The notes beneath the pieces are model-generated. The model saw nothing but the letters and a program-made list of their open reading frames with translations, made no database searches and was not told the origin of the DNA. The translations under genes and the position numbers were made by a program. 64,000 nt of DNA from Mauremys mutica (lineage: Eukaryota; Chordata; Testudines; Geoemydidae): the NCBI RefSeq assembly GCF_020497125.1, contig NC_059079.1, positions 51,409,114 through 51,473,113 of the forward strand, read 5' to 3'. Of the stretch, positions 1 to 10,952 are shown in pieces. Each line of letters opens with the position of its first letter. The stretch's first letter is position 1.

Positions 1-312
1 TTTATCATAAGCTTTCATATCTTGAGCACGTCTCAGAGTAAAATGTCTTATTTAATAACTATTTGTCAGTATTGCATTACAGTAGCAAAATACTATCTAT
101 TTTGGATGTGCAAGTACTATTTTTACCCATACCTTTCTGATGTCTCCTCTACACAAACAAAATGTATATAATTAAGTTACCACCTCTCCCCCACCCTCAG
201 TATTTGTAGGGCTTCTGTCACCTTACCATCTGAGGGTGAGGTGTACCTATGGTTAAAGGATAACAGTAAAGATTTTCCAAAGGCACTAACTGCAATTAGG
301 GCATTTAGCTCC
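1..312. other. AT-rich flank, no gene seen
   Basis: No coding frame, known repeat terminus or RNA gene could be recognised. It is the left flank of the Penelope-like insertion that starts at 313. Confidence 0.5.
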
Positions 313-324
313 TATTGACTTTGA
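313..324 (+). repeat. Target-site duplication, left copy
   Basis: TATTGACTTTGA directly precedes the inverted PLE terminus and recurs exactly at 3384-3395. The last two bases may belong to the element end, so the true duplication is 10-12 bp. Confidence 0.75.
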
Positions 325-515
325 GTGGTAGCCGTGTTAGTCTATATCAGCAAAAAGAATGAGGAGTACTTGTGGCACCTTAGAGACTAACACATTTATT
401 TGGGCATAAGCTTTCATGGGCTAAAATCCACTTTATCAGATGCATGCAGTGGAAAATACAGTAGGAAGATTATATTATATATATATACACACACACATAT
501 ATATAAGCATGTATA

Positions 516-561
<46 letters not shown>

Positions 562-655
562 TACACACACACACACAGAACATGAAAAAATGGGGGTTGC
601 CATACCAACTGTAACAAGACTAATCAATTAAGGTGGACTATTATCAGCAGGAAAA
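325..655 (-). mobile_element. PLE 3' UTR and terminus, antisense copy
   Basis: This is the reverse complement of the PLE 3' end found in sense at 3181-3383 and again in antisense at 43220-43470. Shared blocks include GTAGCCGTGTTAGTCTATAT near 329 and GCATAAGCTTTCATGGGCTA near 404. The terminal ~35 bases next to the duplication are present here but missing from the right-hand copy. A dinucleotide tract at 473-577 has expanded inside it. Confidence 0.75.
473..577. repeat. (TA)n/(TG)n-(CA)n microsatellite with dyad centre
   Basis: A run of alternating purine-pyrimidine sequence. TA/CA repeats lead into about 18 TG units (521-558), then ACGT, then about 7-8 AC units (to 576). The TG and AC runs are mutually complementary, so the tract can fold into a hairpin. 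At the equivalent position the copy at 43375-43405 has only a short TG/CA-rich stretch. Confidence 0.9.
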
Positions 656-934
656 AAAATCCAGTTCTGCAGTTTCTCATTGGAGTCTGTTTCTGAAGTT
701 TTTTTGTTGAAGAATTGTGACTTTTAGGTCTGTAATTGAGTGTCCAGGGACGCTGAAGTGTTCTCCGACTGGTTTTTAAATGTTACAATTTTTGACATCT
801 GATTTGTGTCCATTTATTCTTTTGCATAGACACTGTCTGGTTCGGCCAATTTACATGGCAAAGGGTCATTGCTTGCACATGATGGCGTATATCACATTGG
901 TAGATGAGCAGGTGAATGAGCCCTTGATGGTGTG
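656..934 (-). pseudogene. PLE GIY-YIG endonuclease domain remnant
   Basis: Read on the minus strand from 934, the segment gives a GIY-YIG-like nuclease core: VIYAIMC (the IYxIxC part), then MYIG followed by R-T, then a KRINGHKSDVKN motif with the conserved R and H, and downstream SITDLKV and NRLQ. These match the C-terminal nuclease of Penelope/Neptune-type retrotransposons, which nicks the target DNA. At least two in-frame stops are visible (after the second Cys-like position and after the NCNI region). The frame leaves the family at about 656, where it jumps to 3' UTR sequence; the missing C-terminal part lies on the other strand at 1199-1409. The product is not functional. Confidence 0.65.
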
Positions 935-1183
935 TCATCATCAAGGATCTACAACCTATCCTGAAGAACAATCCCTCACTATCACAGATCTTGGGAGACA
1001 GGCCAGTCCTCACTTACAGACAACCCCCCAACCTGAAGCAAATACTCAAAAGCAACCACACACCACACAACAAAAACACTAACCCAGGAACCTATCCTTG
1101 CAACAAAGCCCATTGCCAACTCTGTCTACATATCTATTCAAGGGACACCATCAATGACCTAATCACACCAGCCACATCATCAG
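935..1183 (+). pseudogene. PLE linker/Cys-rich segment between RT and nuclease (remnant)
   Basis: Sense-strand translation shows PNLKQILKSNHT, then NPGTYPCNKAHCQLC and a DTIN segment. The CNK..HCQLC cluster matches the Cys-rich linker that precedes the GIY-YIG nuclease in Neptune-type PLEs. The 5' edge at 935 abuts the 5' edge of the minus-strand nuclease segment, so the two are head to head although they are contiguous in an intact element. The 3' edge (about 1183) stops where the nuclease should begin and runs into an A-rich tract (1185-1202). No RT catalytic region is present. Confidence 0.6.
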
Positions 1184-1198
1184 CAAAAAAAAAAAAAA

Positions 1199-1409
1199 AA
1201 AATCAAAAACAGACTCCAACGAGAAAATGCAGAACTAGAATTAATTTGCAAAATGGACACCATTAAATTAGGTTTCAATAAAGACTGGGAGTGGATGGGT
1301 CATTACACAAACTAAAAACTATTTCCCAATGCTAATTTTCCCCTACTGTTACTCACACCTTCTTCTCAACTGTTTGAAATGGGCCATCCTGATTATCACT
1401 ACAAAAGTT
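1199..1409 (+). pseudogene. PLE C-terminal coding end plus proximal 3' UTR (remnant)
   Basis: From about 1208 the bases read NRLQ-RENAELELICK, then DTIKLGFNKDWEWMGHYTN and a stop near 1315. This is the C-terminal end of the PLE protein. It then continues as 3' UTR to about 1409, where a CR1 begins; the UTR resumes at 3181. This is the portion missing from the antisense copy at 325-934, apart from an overlap of about 35 bp around the NRLQ codons. The nuclease body is deleted here. Confidence 0.6.
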
Positions 1410-3180
1410 AGAATCATAGAATCATAGAATTCAAGATCAGAAGGGACCATTATGATCATCTAGTCTGACCTCCTGCAAGATGCAGGCCACATAAGCCGAT
1501 CCACCCACTCCTGAACTAATTCTCTCCCTTGACTCTGCTGTTGAATGCTCCAAATCATGATTTAAAGACTTCAAGTAGCAGATAATCCACCAGCAAGCGA
1601 CCTCTGCCCCATGCTTCGGAGGAAGGCGAAAAACCTCCAGGGCCACTGCCAATCTACCCTGGAGGAAAATTCCTTCCCGACCCCAAATATGGTGATCAGC
1701 TGAACCCCGAGCATGCGGGCAAGACTCTCCAGCCAGACCCTCTGGAAAAGGCTAACAATATCCCAACATTGACCCTTTGTACTAATTACCAGTGTGGCAC
1801 GTTATTGATCTATTGACTAAACCCGTTATCCTATCATACCATCCCCTCCATAAACTTATCCAGCTTAATCTTAAAGTCATGGAGGTCCTTCGCCCCCACT
1901 GTTTCCCTCGGTAGGCTGTTCCAGAATTGCACTCCTCTGATGGTTAGAAACCTTCGTCTAATTTCAAGCCTAAATTTCCCGACTGACAATTTATATCCAT
2001 TTGTCCTCGTGTCCACATTAGCACTGAGCTGAAATAATTCCTCTCCTTCCCTGGTATTTATCCCTCTGATATATTTAAAGAGTGCAATCATATCTCCTCT
2101 TATCCTTCTTTTGGTTAAGGAAAACAAACCGAGCTCCTCGAGTCTCCTTTCATATGACAGGCTTTCCATTCCTCGGATCATTCTAGTGGCCCTTCTTTGT
2201 ACCCGTTCCAGTTTGAATTCATCCTTCTTAAACATGGGAGACCAAAACTGCACACAATACTCCAAATGAGGTCTCACCAACGCCTTATATAACGGGACTA
2301 GCACCTCCTTATCTCTACTAGAAATACCTCGCCTAATGCATCCCAAGACCGCATTAGCTTTTTTAACGGCCACATCACATTGCCTACTCATAGTCATCCT
2401 ACGATCAACCAGGACTCCTAGGTCCTTCTCCTCCTCTGTTACTTCCAACTGGTGCATCCCCAGCTTATAACTAAAATTCTTGTCAGTCATCCCTAAATGC
2501 ATAACCTTACACTTCTCATTATTGAATTTCATCCTGTTACGAATACTCCAGTTTACAAGGTCATCCAAATCTCCCTGGAGGATATCCCGATCCTTTTCCG
2601 AATTGGCAATACCTCCCAACTTGGTGTCATCCGCAAACTTTATCAGCCCACTCCTACTTTTGGTTCCGAGGTCAGCGATAAATAGATTAAATAAAATCGG
2701 ACCCAAAACCTAACCTTGAGGAACTCCACTGGTAACCCCCCTCCAACCCGACAGATCGCCCTTCAATACGACCCTCTGCAGTCTCCCCTTTAACCAGCTC
2801 CTTATCCACCTCTGGATTTTCATTTCGATCCCCATCTTTTCCAATTTAACCAGTAATTCCTCATGCGGTACCGTATCAAACGCCTTACTGAAATCTAGAT
2901 ATATTAGATCCACCGCATTTCCCTTGTCTAAAAAATCTGTTACTTTCTCAAAGAAGGAGATCAGGTTGGTTTGGCACGATCTACCTTTCATAAAACCATG
3001 CTGTAATTTGTCCCAGTTGCCATCGGCCTCAAGGTCCGTTACCACTCTCTCCTTTAAAAATTTTTCCATGACTTTGCATACTACAGATGTTAAACTAACA
3101 GGCCTGTAGTTTCCTGGGTCACTTTTTTCCCCTTCTTGAATATAGGAACTATATTAGCTAATTTCCAGTCAAACGGTACT
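1410..3180 (-). mobile_element. CR1 LINE, 5' truncated, inserted in PLE
   Basis: On the minus strand this starts inside the CR1 reverse transcriptase and ends in a CR1 3' UTR whose last bases are the tandem GAATCATA motif (1411-1428 on the plus strand), the usual CR1 terminus. It interrupts PLE sequence that reads ACAAAAG before and TTTTTCTCCTGC after. The insertion is therefore younger than the PLE. No clear target duplication was found, as expected for CR1. Confidence 0.85.
1834..3177 (-). pseudogene. CR1 ORF2 reverse transcriptase, C-terminal part (broken)
   Basis: The translation contains the CR1 RT hallmarks in order: DWKLANIVPIFKKG near the 5' edge; [42 protein letters not shown] (the FADD catalytic motif); [22 protein letters not shown]; and a C-terminal WNSLPRE followed by F-K-x-LDKFMEGMV and a stop. 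RT copies the element RNA at the target nick. The frame is broken twice: a frameshift near 3120 between KKGK and the expected DPGNYRP, and a TAG stop at 2710-2712 directly after SGVPQG, where Ser is expected. The endonuclease and the N-terminal RT are missing through 5' truncation. Confidence 0.85.
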
Positions 3181-3383
3181 GTTTTTCTCCTGCTGATAAT
3201 AGCCCACCTTAGTTGATTAGTCTTGTTAGAGTTGGTATGGCAACCATTTCTCTCTCTATCTACATATATTCCTACTGTATTTTCCACTGTATGCATCTGA
3301 TGAAGTGGGTTTTAGCCCACAAAAGCTTATGCCCAAATAAATTTGTTAGTCTCTAAGGTGCCACAAGTACTCCTTGTTCTTTT
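3181..3383 (+). mobile_element. PLE 3' UTR, sense copy
   Basis: The sense 3' UTR resumes after the CR1 and runs to the right-hand duplication. It contains CATCTGATGAAGTGGG, AAGCTTATGCCCAAATAAAT and TTAGTCTCTAAGGTGCCACA, all present in reverse complement at 345-460. The terminal ~35 bases seen in the antisense copy are absent. Confidence 0.75.
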
Positions 3384-3395
3384 TATTGACTTTGA
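3384..3395 (+). repeat. Target-site duplication, right copy
   Basis: Exact repeat of 313-324, directly following the sense PLE 3' end. Confidence 0.75.
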
Positions 3396-4540
3396 AAATC
3401 TCACAGACAATGTCCGAGCCAAATCCTGATCCTATTTGTTTTGACAGGATCAGATTTGGGCCATCTGTGCTTATATTTGGTGGGCATCACTGCCTTCCTC
3501 AATGATCTACCTATATTAAAGAAAGGATCTCCATCTTAGCTTTAAGGAAGCCAGAATGGAAGGGGCGGGGAGAAATACAAAAAAATAAAATAAAATAATA
3601 TTTTAGCAAAATCTTTGGAGACTTATGTAAAGCAGAAGTTGGAAGAAGACTGTCAGGTGCTTACATGCACTCAGGTTAGGCTATGAAATCTGCAGTTGCT
3701 ATGAATGGAATGTAAGATAAAATAACTCATTATGAAGTATTTTGATTCCAGTAGCAAGTACAATCAAGGAAGAGGATGTACAAGCATCAATCCAAGCAAA
3801 AGCAGAGCTTCAACTCAATATGCTGATTAGCAATATCTGTATTGCTGGGAATAAAGAGTGCAGGTGTTTTAGGAATAAAAACACAAAAATGCAAGAGCAG
3901 AAATCAGTGATCTATTGGAGGAAGCTTTCTGGAGCTCAAGGGAGTCTCTTGTTACAATTCTGCCACATCATGGAAAAGTTGAGGTAATTGGCCCATCTCT
4001 TAATGAATTAATTACCTTTCTGGACTCCACTACACAATCCATGCCAGATAAGACTTGCTCCTGGCATTTTATTTCTGAAGAACCAATTTTTAACCTTTGG
4101 AATGAACCTGATTGCACCAGGAAACAGGTATTAAAAAAAAAGTTCCTTGTAGGACATCTCCCCATCACACCTCCTCTCATATCCTTTACTGCTCCATTTC
4201 TCTTGATTTCAAATTATATACGATGAATACCGTGCTATACTAGATAAAACGTGTACATATTGCCTCTTCTTCCAACACCAGTGTTCCTTTCTGACACCAG
4301 CGTCAATCCTCTGCCAAGCAGCTGTAGAATGTCTGAGACCTTGTAGGTCAGCTTTCTAATGGAGTGTATTCCAAGTTTTATTTACACTCATACACCAGTC
4401 AGGAAATGGAAGTGCAGACAATCCCCTTTTTCCAGACATTTCAGTCCACCAACAATGCTCAGCTCCCAGGGAACAATTCTGCCTCAAGAATTGACTCTGA
4501 TCAGAACCCAAGGCAGAGAGCAAACTCCTGCCACTCTCAA
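3396..4540. other. No gene or repeat recognised
   Basis: AT-rich, apparently single-copy sequence. The open frames here are short, have no family motif and are not flanked by convincing splice sites. Confidence 0.4.
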
Positions 4541-6648
4541 GCCTGGTCTACACTAGGCGTTTAAACCGGTTTTAGGAGCGTAAAACCGATTTAACGCCAC
4601 ACCCGTCCACACTGAGAGGCCATTTATATCGGTATAAAGGGCACTTTAAACCGGTTTCTGTACTCCTCCCTAACGAGAGGAGTAGCGCTAATATCGGTAT
4701 TACCATATCGGATTAGGGTTAGTGTGGCCGCAGATCGACGGTATTGGCCTCCGGGTGGTATCCCACAGTGCACCACTGACCGCTCTGGACAGCAATCTGA
4801 ACTCGGATGCAGTGGCCAGGTAGACAGGAAAAGCCCCGCGAACTTTTGAATATTTCCTGTTTGCCCAGCATGGAGCTCCGATCAGCACGTGTGGTGATGC
4901 AGTTAAAAATCAAAATAAAGAAAGAGCTCCCGCATGGACCATGCGGATGTGATCGCAGTAAGGGCAGGCAAATCTGTTCTATCAGCGCTCCGTTACAGAA
5001 GACGAAATTCAAAATCATTTTTAAAAAATCTCCAGACAGACGCCATAGCAGGGGCTCAGCGCACTGCTGCGTGACAAGCGTAACGGAAAGCCAAAGAATC
5101 AAATGGACGCTCATGGACTGGAGGACTCAAGCTATCCCACAGTTCCTGCAGTCTCTGAAAAGTATTTGCATTCTTGGCTGAGCTCCAAACGCTTCTAGGG
5201 TCAAACACAGTGTCCGCGGTGGGTCAGGGCATAGCTCGGCAATCTACGCACACCCCCACCCACCCCCAGAAGTGAAAGGGAAAACAATCCTCTCTTGACT
5301 CTTTTACATGTCACCCTATCTTTACTGAATGCTGCAGATAGACACGATGCTGCAGCACTCAACACCAACATCCTTGCTCCCCCCCTGCCATGGGTGGCTG
5401 ATGGTGCAATAAGACTGATATCCATTGTCATCATCAGCCTATTGGCACATGGGGCAGTGCAAAAGGACTGGTAACCATGCAGACTAGCATCCGTTAAGTC
5501 GATCAAGGGTGCCTGCCCCTAATTTTTCCTGGTAGATGGTGCAATATGGCTGGTTACCATCCTCATCATAGCAACAGGGGGCTGAGCTCCATCAGCCCCC
5601 ACCCTTCATGTGTAAAGAAAAGATTCAGTTGCCCCTGGACTAGGAGTGGGATGCTGGGCTCCTCTCCTACACACTGCTTAATGTCCTGTCTGGACTATCA
5701 TAGCAGTTGGAGGCTGCCTTCCACTCATTTCTCACTAACAAGTCACTGTGTCATCACACAAGTGGGGGGACAATGCTATGGTAGCCCAGGAAGGCTGGGG
5801 GAAGAACAGAATGAACAGGTGGGGTTGTTGCAGGAGCACCCCCTGTGAATAGCATACAGCTCATAATTTTTGCAGGATCTGACACACAGCAGCTGTGCTC
5901 TCTGGTTATGATATACAGTGGTTCTCTAGTACACTTGCCCATATTCTAGGCAGGACTGATTCTATTTTTAGATACCAAAAAGGAGGGATTGACTCAGGGA
6001 GTCATTCCCAATTTTGGCTTTTGCACCCCTGGCTAAGAGCAGCCAGGGGCACTTATGACAGCAACAGATGGTGCAGTGCAAAAGGACTGGTAACCATGAT
6101 CATCTTTTTACCAATTTATGGATTGGTAGATGGTACAGTATGGCTGGTAACCATCTCTGCTGTCATCCAAAAGCAAAAGCATGCTGCTGTGTAGCGCTGC
6201 TGAATCGCCTCTGTCAGCGGCATCTAGTACACATACGGTGACAGTCACAAAAGGCAAAACAGGCTCCATGATTGCCATGCTATGGCATCTGCCAGGGCAA
6301 TCCAGGGAAAAAAGCCACGAAATGCTTGTCTGCCATTGCTTTCCCAGGGGAAGGAGTGACTGACGACATTTACCCAGAACCACCCGCAACAATGATTTTT
6401 GCCCCATCAGGCACTGGGATCTCAACCCAGAAATTCCAAGGGGCGGGGGAGGCTGCGGGAACTATGGGATAGCTACGGAATAGCTACCCACAGTGCAACG
6501 CTCCAGAAGTCGATGCTAGCCTCGGACCGTGGACACACACCACCAATTTAATGTGTTTAGTGTGGCCGCGCGCACTCGATTTTATACAATCTGTTTTACA
6601 AAACCAGTTTATGCAAATTCGGAATAGTCCCGTAGTGTAGACGTACCC
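4541..6648. mobile_element. Long non-autonomous DNA transposon, Harbinger-type (tentative)
   Basis: The left end reads GCCTGGTCTACACTAGGCG; the right end reverse-complemented reads GGGTACGTCTACACTACGG. These are imperfect terminal inverted repeats sharing GTCTACACTA. Inside the ends are AAACCGG/TTTATATCGG blocks on the left and AAACCAGTTT blocks on the right, plus the motif GTGTGGCCGC at 4724 and 6561. No transposase frame was found, so this would be a non-autonomous copy of about 2.1 kb. Target duplication is not clear. The superfamily is inferred from resemblance to turtle Harbinger-like termini and is uncertain; the mobile nature is better supported than the family. Confidence 0.6.
5398..6160. 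repeat. Five dispersed copies of a ~25-40 bp internal motif
   Basis: A motif of the form GATGGTGCA..A..(G)ACTGGTAACCAT recurs at about 5400, 5456, 5535, 6066 and 6127. The clearest shared block is GCAAAAGGACTGGTAACCAT at 5458 and 6077. The ends (GATGGT, ACCATC) are themselves inverted, so each copy is a small dyad. Confidence 0.6.
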
Positions 6649-7392
6649 ACAGTTCTGCTTTCTCTGTCCCAAACTCTCTTTAACTTTAGTTCTTATTCAA
6701 CAATACAAGCATTTCTCCTGAAACTAAAAACTCAATTACATGTTAAGAAAGAACTTAGAAGACTGTTTGCAACAGTACCACCTGGTTTGACCTTCCAGAA
6801 CAGATACATATGGAAAATGACCTTAATACAAGTGTGCTTGCCAGGTACTATTGCTGCCTATCTTGGTCATGGCAATGAGCGTGTGCTTTAGTCAACCAAA
6901 AAGGAGTTCCTTACCCCCCTTTTCTTCAGTGCACACAACTCTGTATGTAGGGTTCATCACAGGCTAAGAGACATTTTGAAGAATAAGATGTGGACAACAC
7001 ATGCCCCACATTAAATCAGCCAGGGGAGAAGTAAAGTCCCATCAAAGGGAGCCATGCAGAGGGCCTGCTCTCACACTACAGAAGTTGCTCAGATTATCAC
7101 CTGGAAAAAAGATTATCACCTGGGTACATTTGGGGTGAAATTCACCCCTGAACATGGGGCCAACACAAGGACAACTCACACTTCAGTCCTACTTAGGAAG
7201 GAGACTTTAAATAGAACTTAAGTAGTACATAAAATTGGTGCTGGTCCTCTTCACAGGAGTGAATTTCACTCTAAAATAAGTATATAAACCTAATTTCATA
7301 GTGTAGACATACCCTTAGTCCACATGAGAAAACCTGTCTTTCCAGGTTGCTTGTTTTTGTAGCCTAGAGAAAAGACCACAGATACACTGGAA
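6649..7392. other. Mostly unassigned; a MITE right end at about 7291-7316
   Basis: No gene is visible. The sequence ATAGTGTAGACATACCC (7299-7315) is the terminus of a DNA transposon like the one at 4541-6648, but its partner end was not found. A weak dyad, GGGGTGAAATTCACCCC (7132-7148) and GAGTGAATTTCACTC (7258-7272), may mark another short foldback repeat. Confidence 0.4.
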
Positions 7393-7499
7393 CATAGAAT
7401 CATAGAAGATTAGGGTTGGAAGAAACCTCAAGAGGTCAAGTCCAACCCCCTGCTCAAAGTTGGATCTACCACAGCTAAATCATCCCAGCCAGGGCTTTG
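7393..7499 (-). mobile_element. CR1 3' tail
   Basis: The end carries AATCATAGAA, GGTTGGAAGAAACCTC, CCAACCCCCTGCTCAAAG and AAATCATCCCAGCCAGGGCT, the reverse complement of a CR1 3' UTR related to that at 40221-40299. It is heavily 5' truncated (about 107 bp). Confidence 0.85.
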
Positions 7500-9987
7500 T
7501 CCATGTTAACAACCATGCTAGAACCTGGTTTCAGCCTGACAATTATATTGCAGTCCTATTCACTAGCAAATTGGAAGCACTGTGGAATCATTACTTTGTG
7601 TGAAGGGGGTGCTCAGAAATCAGGTCCTTTCAGTGTTGTCACACAGAGCAATGCTGCAGAGTTTAAAGTGCCTAGCTATTGAAGCCAAAGAAAGTGAGAG
7701 TGCACTTCAGTATCTTTTTCTACCAAACAGAGCTCTTCTAGATGCTATTTGATGGGCTTCTGCATAATGAATGCTTGATTCAGTGCTGAAACCTGCACTG
7801 CATCCCAACAGATCTAGATCGGTGTTATCTAATTGTTAATTCGAGAAGTAAATGTGGTAGTGCTGTCTCTGAACATTGACCTTGGCATGATAGCCACAGT
7901 TCAGCAAAGTTCTCAAGCGGGAGCTTAAAACTTAAGCTTGTGTATAAGTCCCACCCTGTCCAGCACAGCATTTAGACAGCGATAAATCCCACTGACTTCA
8001 ATAGGAATTGGATTAGGCCCCAAATTTGCTAACATAACAAAGATTGCTCTCTCAGGAGCAACACAGTGATGCTTTTGGGTACAACATATTAGGCAGGGGT
8101 CTCAATGTAAGAAAAATAACCCTTCCCCTCTATGGCCTCTCCTGCTTTAGAATTAAATTCCAGGCCTGAGTAAAATATACTAGAAGTGTAAAATGTTTAC
8201 TGTGCAGAGTTGTGTGAAACTGAGTTAACATATTTACAGAAATAAACCATGTATTTGAAAAACCACTAATAAGTAGCTGAGAGCTGATTACACTCCTATA
8301 ATTTATCTGTCTATCTTAGGGTTTTCTATATCACCAATCAGCACAGTACCTAGGAACTGAAACATCAAAATATTTAATCACTCAACTATATTTTCTAATT
8401 ACTATTTCTTTCGTGAATTCCTCCATTCTTCATTAAAAGCATTTAAATGTTCAGTTTGTGAACTGCCGAAATCGTAGCCAAGAAATAACCTGCCAGAAAA
8501 AATTAGGATGTTCATCATAGTAATAGGAAGAATAACAACAACAACAACAACAACAAGAACACAGCTATCTTATCTGTTAGGATAGTTTCTATAGTAAACT
8601 TGTCAATGGATTAAATCAGACAATAAGATTCTCTGCAAGGTCTCTTGTGTTTTACACTGTCTAAGCACATTTCAATAATTGTTTCTATTGCCTTTTATAT
8701 CTACTAAACGAATGATGAATAGATATTAAAAGTCAGGCTCAGTAGGATTATTTATGTACCATATTTCATAAAACACATGCTTAATTAAAAATCTTCAGTG
8801 CAATTATGAACAGCATAGAGAAAACAATGAAAGGTATTAAAAAAGTACTATTAAACAGTTAATTAAATTCCTCCCCACTGCATTCCTCCAGACCACATGA
8901 ATAAAGTCAAAGTACTCCATATCCATACTTAATGTCCCTATTTGGAATTATGGCCCCATCTGTAACCAATGTTTTTGCTAACACCAATGGTAACTATTAA
9001 CAAACCTGTGGGAGAAGACTGCTTTTGGCCAATACCTGTTTTGTGGGATTAGTAATCTTAAACCGAAAATTAACAGAGCCAGCTTTCTGCTCCTTCACCA
9101 TTTCATGATTTTGTATTTAACAGCAGGTATTTCTAGGAAAATGACCATTGGATGCACATTCTGTCAGTTCCATTTTCCTCCATAGGAAGGCCAAGTCAAA
9201 AGGGAAATGGCCCCAACAGTGTAGCTTTCTGTGTGGAAGCTATGTGACCAAAAAAAAAAAAGGTGTTACACTCTCACCTGCCCACTCCCGTTCCTTCTCC
9301 ATTTTGTACTGCAGAGTTCCCATAGAAAATACCAAATCCTAAGGGAAATTGCTCCCCAAGGGAAAACCTGAGGGCTTCTCCATTAGTAGCTTTGTAATTT
9401 GCCTCCTCAAGCCCCTGACTTTTCAATATGGAGACACTCACACAAAATGGTTTCCAACATCTTTTCTGTTGGGCGTATTTCTTTAAAACCTCCAGTTACT
9501 TCTGTAACATGTATTATAGATTGTTATGTAGGTTGTGGAGTGAGAGAAGCATTGACTAAGATTATTCAGTTAGAATTTTGACCCCTCTATAGTGATTCTC
9601 ATTAACAGTAACATTCTCAAGATCTGCCTTGAAGAGGAGTAAAGTTAATTTTGTGCTTACTCTCATCAAATAAGACAAGTTAGACTCTCTCAAATTGACT
9701 ACATGGCTAAATGCAAAATAATAAAAATCAGAACTCTAGCTTGAAATTGAGCGAGTGACTGAAGCCATTCACATGACACCTGCAAAGTTTGGGCAACAAG
9801 ACTTTAGATTATACAGATTTGCCTTTTACCTGTTGTGATGCTGTATGATTGAAACATGACCATCATTAATATTCCCACTGTTAGGCAATTGTAACAAATC
9901 TTGTGCACAGTATGTCATGTAAGGGCCAATGGAAAAGTTATGATTTTCTAAATAGGATTATCCTGTTTAAATCCACATAGCTCTGCA
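7500..9987. other. AT-rich region without recognisable genes
   Basis: About 2.5 kb with no recognised repeat family or convincing coding frame. The only clear feature is an (AAC)n run at about 8531-8556. Confidence 0.45.
8531..8556 (+). repeat. (AAC)n microsatellite
   Basis: Seven to eight AAC units in AT-rich sequence. Confidence 0.85.
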
Positions 9988-10252
9988 CAGGGGTGGCTCC
10001 AGGCACCAGCGCAGCAAGCGCATGCCTGGGGAGGCAATCCGCGGGGGCTGGCGTGCCAGTCGTTGTGAGGGGATCAGGCAGGTGGCTTTCGGTAGCGTCC
10101 CTGTGGGATGTCCGCCGGTACCACGGCTTTGGCGGCAATTCGGCCGTGGGGACGCCGATGGCGCAGCACCGGGGCAGACCTCCAGCAGGCATGCCGCCAA
10201 AAGCCGCCTGCCTGCTGAGCTTGGGGCGGCAAAAAACATAGAGCCCACCCTG
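9988..10252. mobile_element. hAT non-autonomous element
   Basis: Starts CAGGGGTGGCTCCAGG and ends GAGCCCACCCTG, inverted termini of the hAT CAGGG class. The 8-bp flanks are GCTCTGCA on the left and GCTTTGTA on the right, a hAT-type duplication with two mismatches. The 265-bp body is GC- and CpG-rich, unlike its AT-rich surroundings. The apparent proteins on both strands are by-products of the base composition. Confidence 0.8.
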
Positions 10253-10952
10253 GCTTTGTATCTAAAGTTGTGAAATGGCTATAGATCTGTATCCCAAATG
10301 TGTTTGTTCCTGGAGTAACACTCACCAAGTAAAATCTACATTGAAGCCAGACATCTTTGTGTTGATAGCCCATCAAAGGCAATTAACTCTCACAATGGGC
10401 CATAGAAGAAACTCATTCCAGCCAGATGACTCCTCCTGCAGATGCCTTAGCCACCAAGAGGCCAGTGGCTTGCCCCTGTGAGTCAGGAAGCCATGTAAGG
10501 GCATGTGACTCACTCATGTGACTCTGGACTCCATCTGGTGCCTATACTTTTCCACAAAATACGCTGTGGGCTTTGTTTGGGACAGTAAAATTCTATCCAC
10601 ATGGCAAAGGATATAAAAGACCCTGGAAAATCTCCATATCGTTTCTCTGGACTGGATTTCTACCAAGGAAGCTCTTAACAAGGGCTGATGATCCCCAAGT
10701 TGTATTCAGAGAGACTTTTGCAAATTAGCCATTTATTCAAACTTGATATAAGAACTTTGCAATCACTTATATGTATATGATTTCCTTAACCATTTTAACT
10801 CTTCTTCTTTTCTCTTATAAATAAACCTTTAGATTTTAGTTACTAAAGGATTGGCAATAGTGTTATTATTGGGTAAGAGCTGAGTTGTATATTGACCTGG
10901 CTATGTGGGTGATCTCTTGGTTTTCAATAACCACTCATTATGGAGTCTAATA
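10253..10952. other. No gene recognised
   Basis: AT-rich sequence without a recognised repeat or coding family. Confidence 0.4.

Larger units (their letters stand above)
313..3395. mobile_element. Penelope-like element in inverted (hairpin) arrangement, split by a CR1
   Basis: The same 12 bases, TATTGACTTTGA, occur at 313-324 and 3384-3395 and enclose everything between, so this is read as one insertion event. Next to the left copy lies the reverse complement of a PLE 3' end; next to the right copy lies the same 3' end in sense orientation. Between them are a GIY-YIG nuclease segment on the minus strand, then upstream and C-terminal PLE coding segments on the plus strand. A CR1 (1410-3180) lies inside the plus-strand 3' UTR. 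Penelope-like insertions are known for inverted partial copies and 5' truncation, so the arrangement fits the family. The copy is not functional: its coding segments are shuffled and contain stops. Assignment to PLE is by eye from the nuclease motif and shared 3' ends. Confidence 0.75.

Noticed and set aside
400..631. Open frames on both strands with VCVCVC and HTHTHT repeats
   Set aside because: They come from the TG/CA microsatellite in the PLE 3' UTR.
9938..10273. Several long frames on both strands
   Set aside because: They span the GC-rich hAT element; no family motif.
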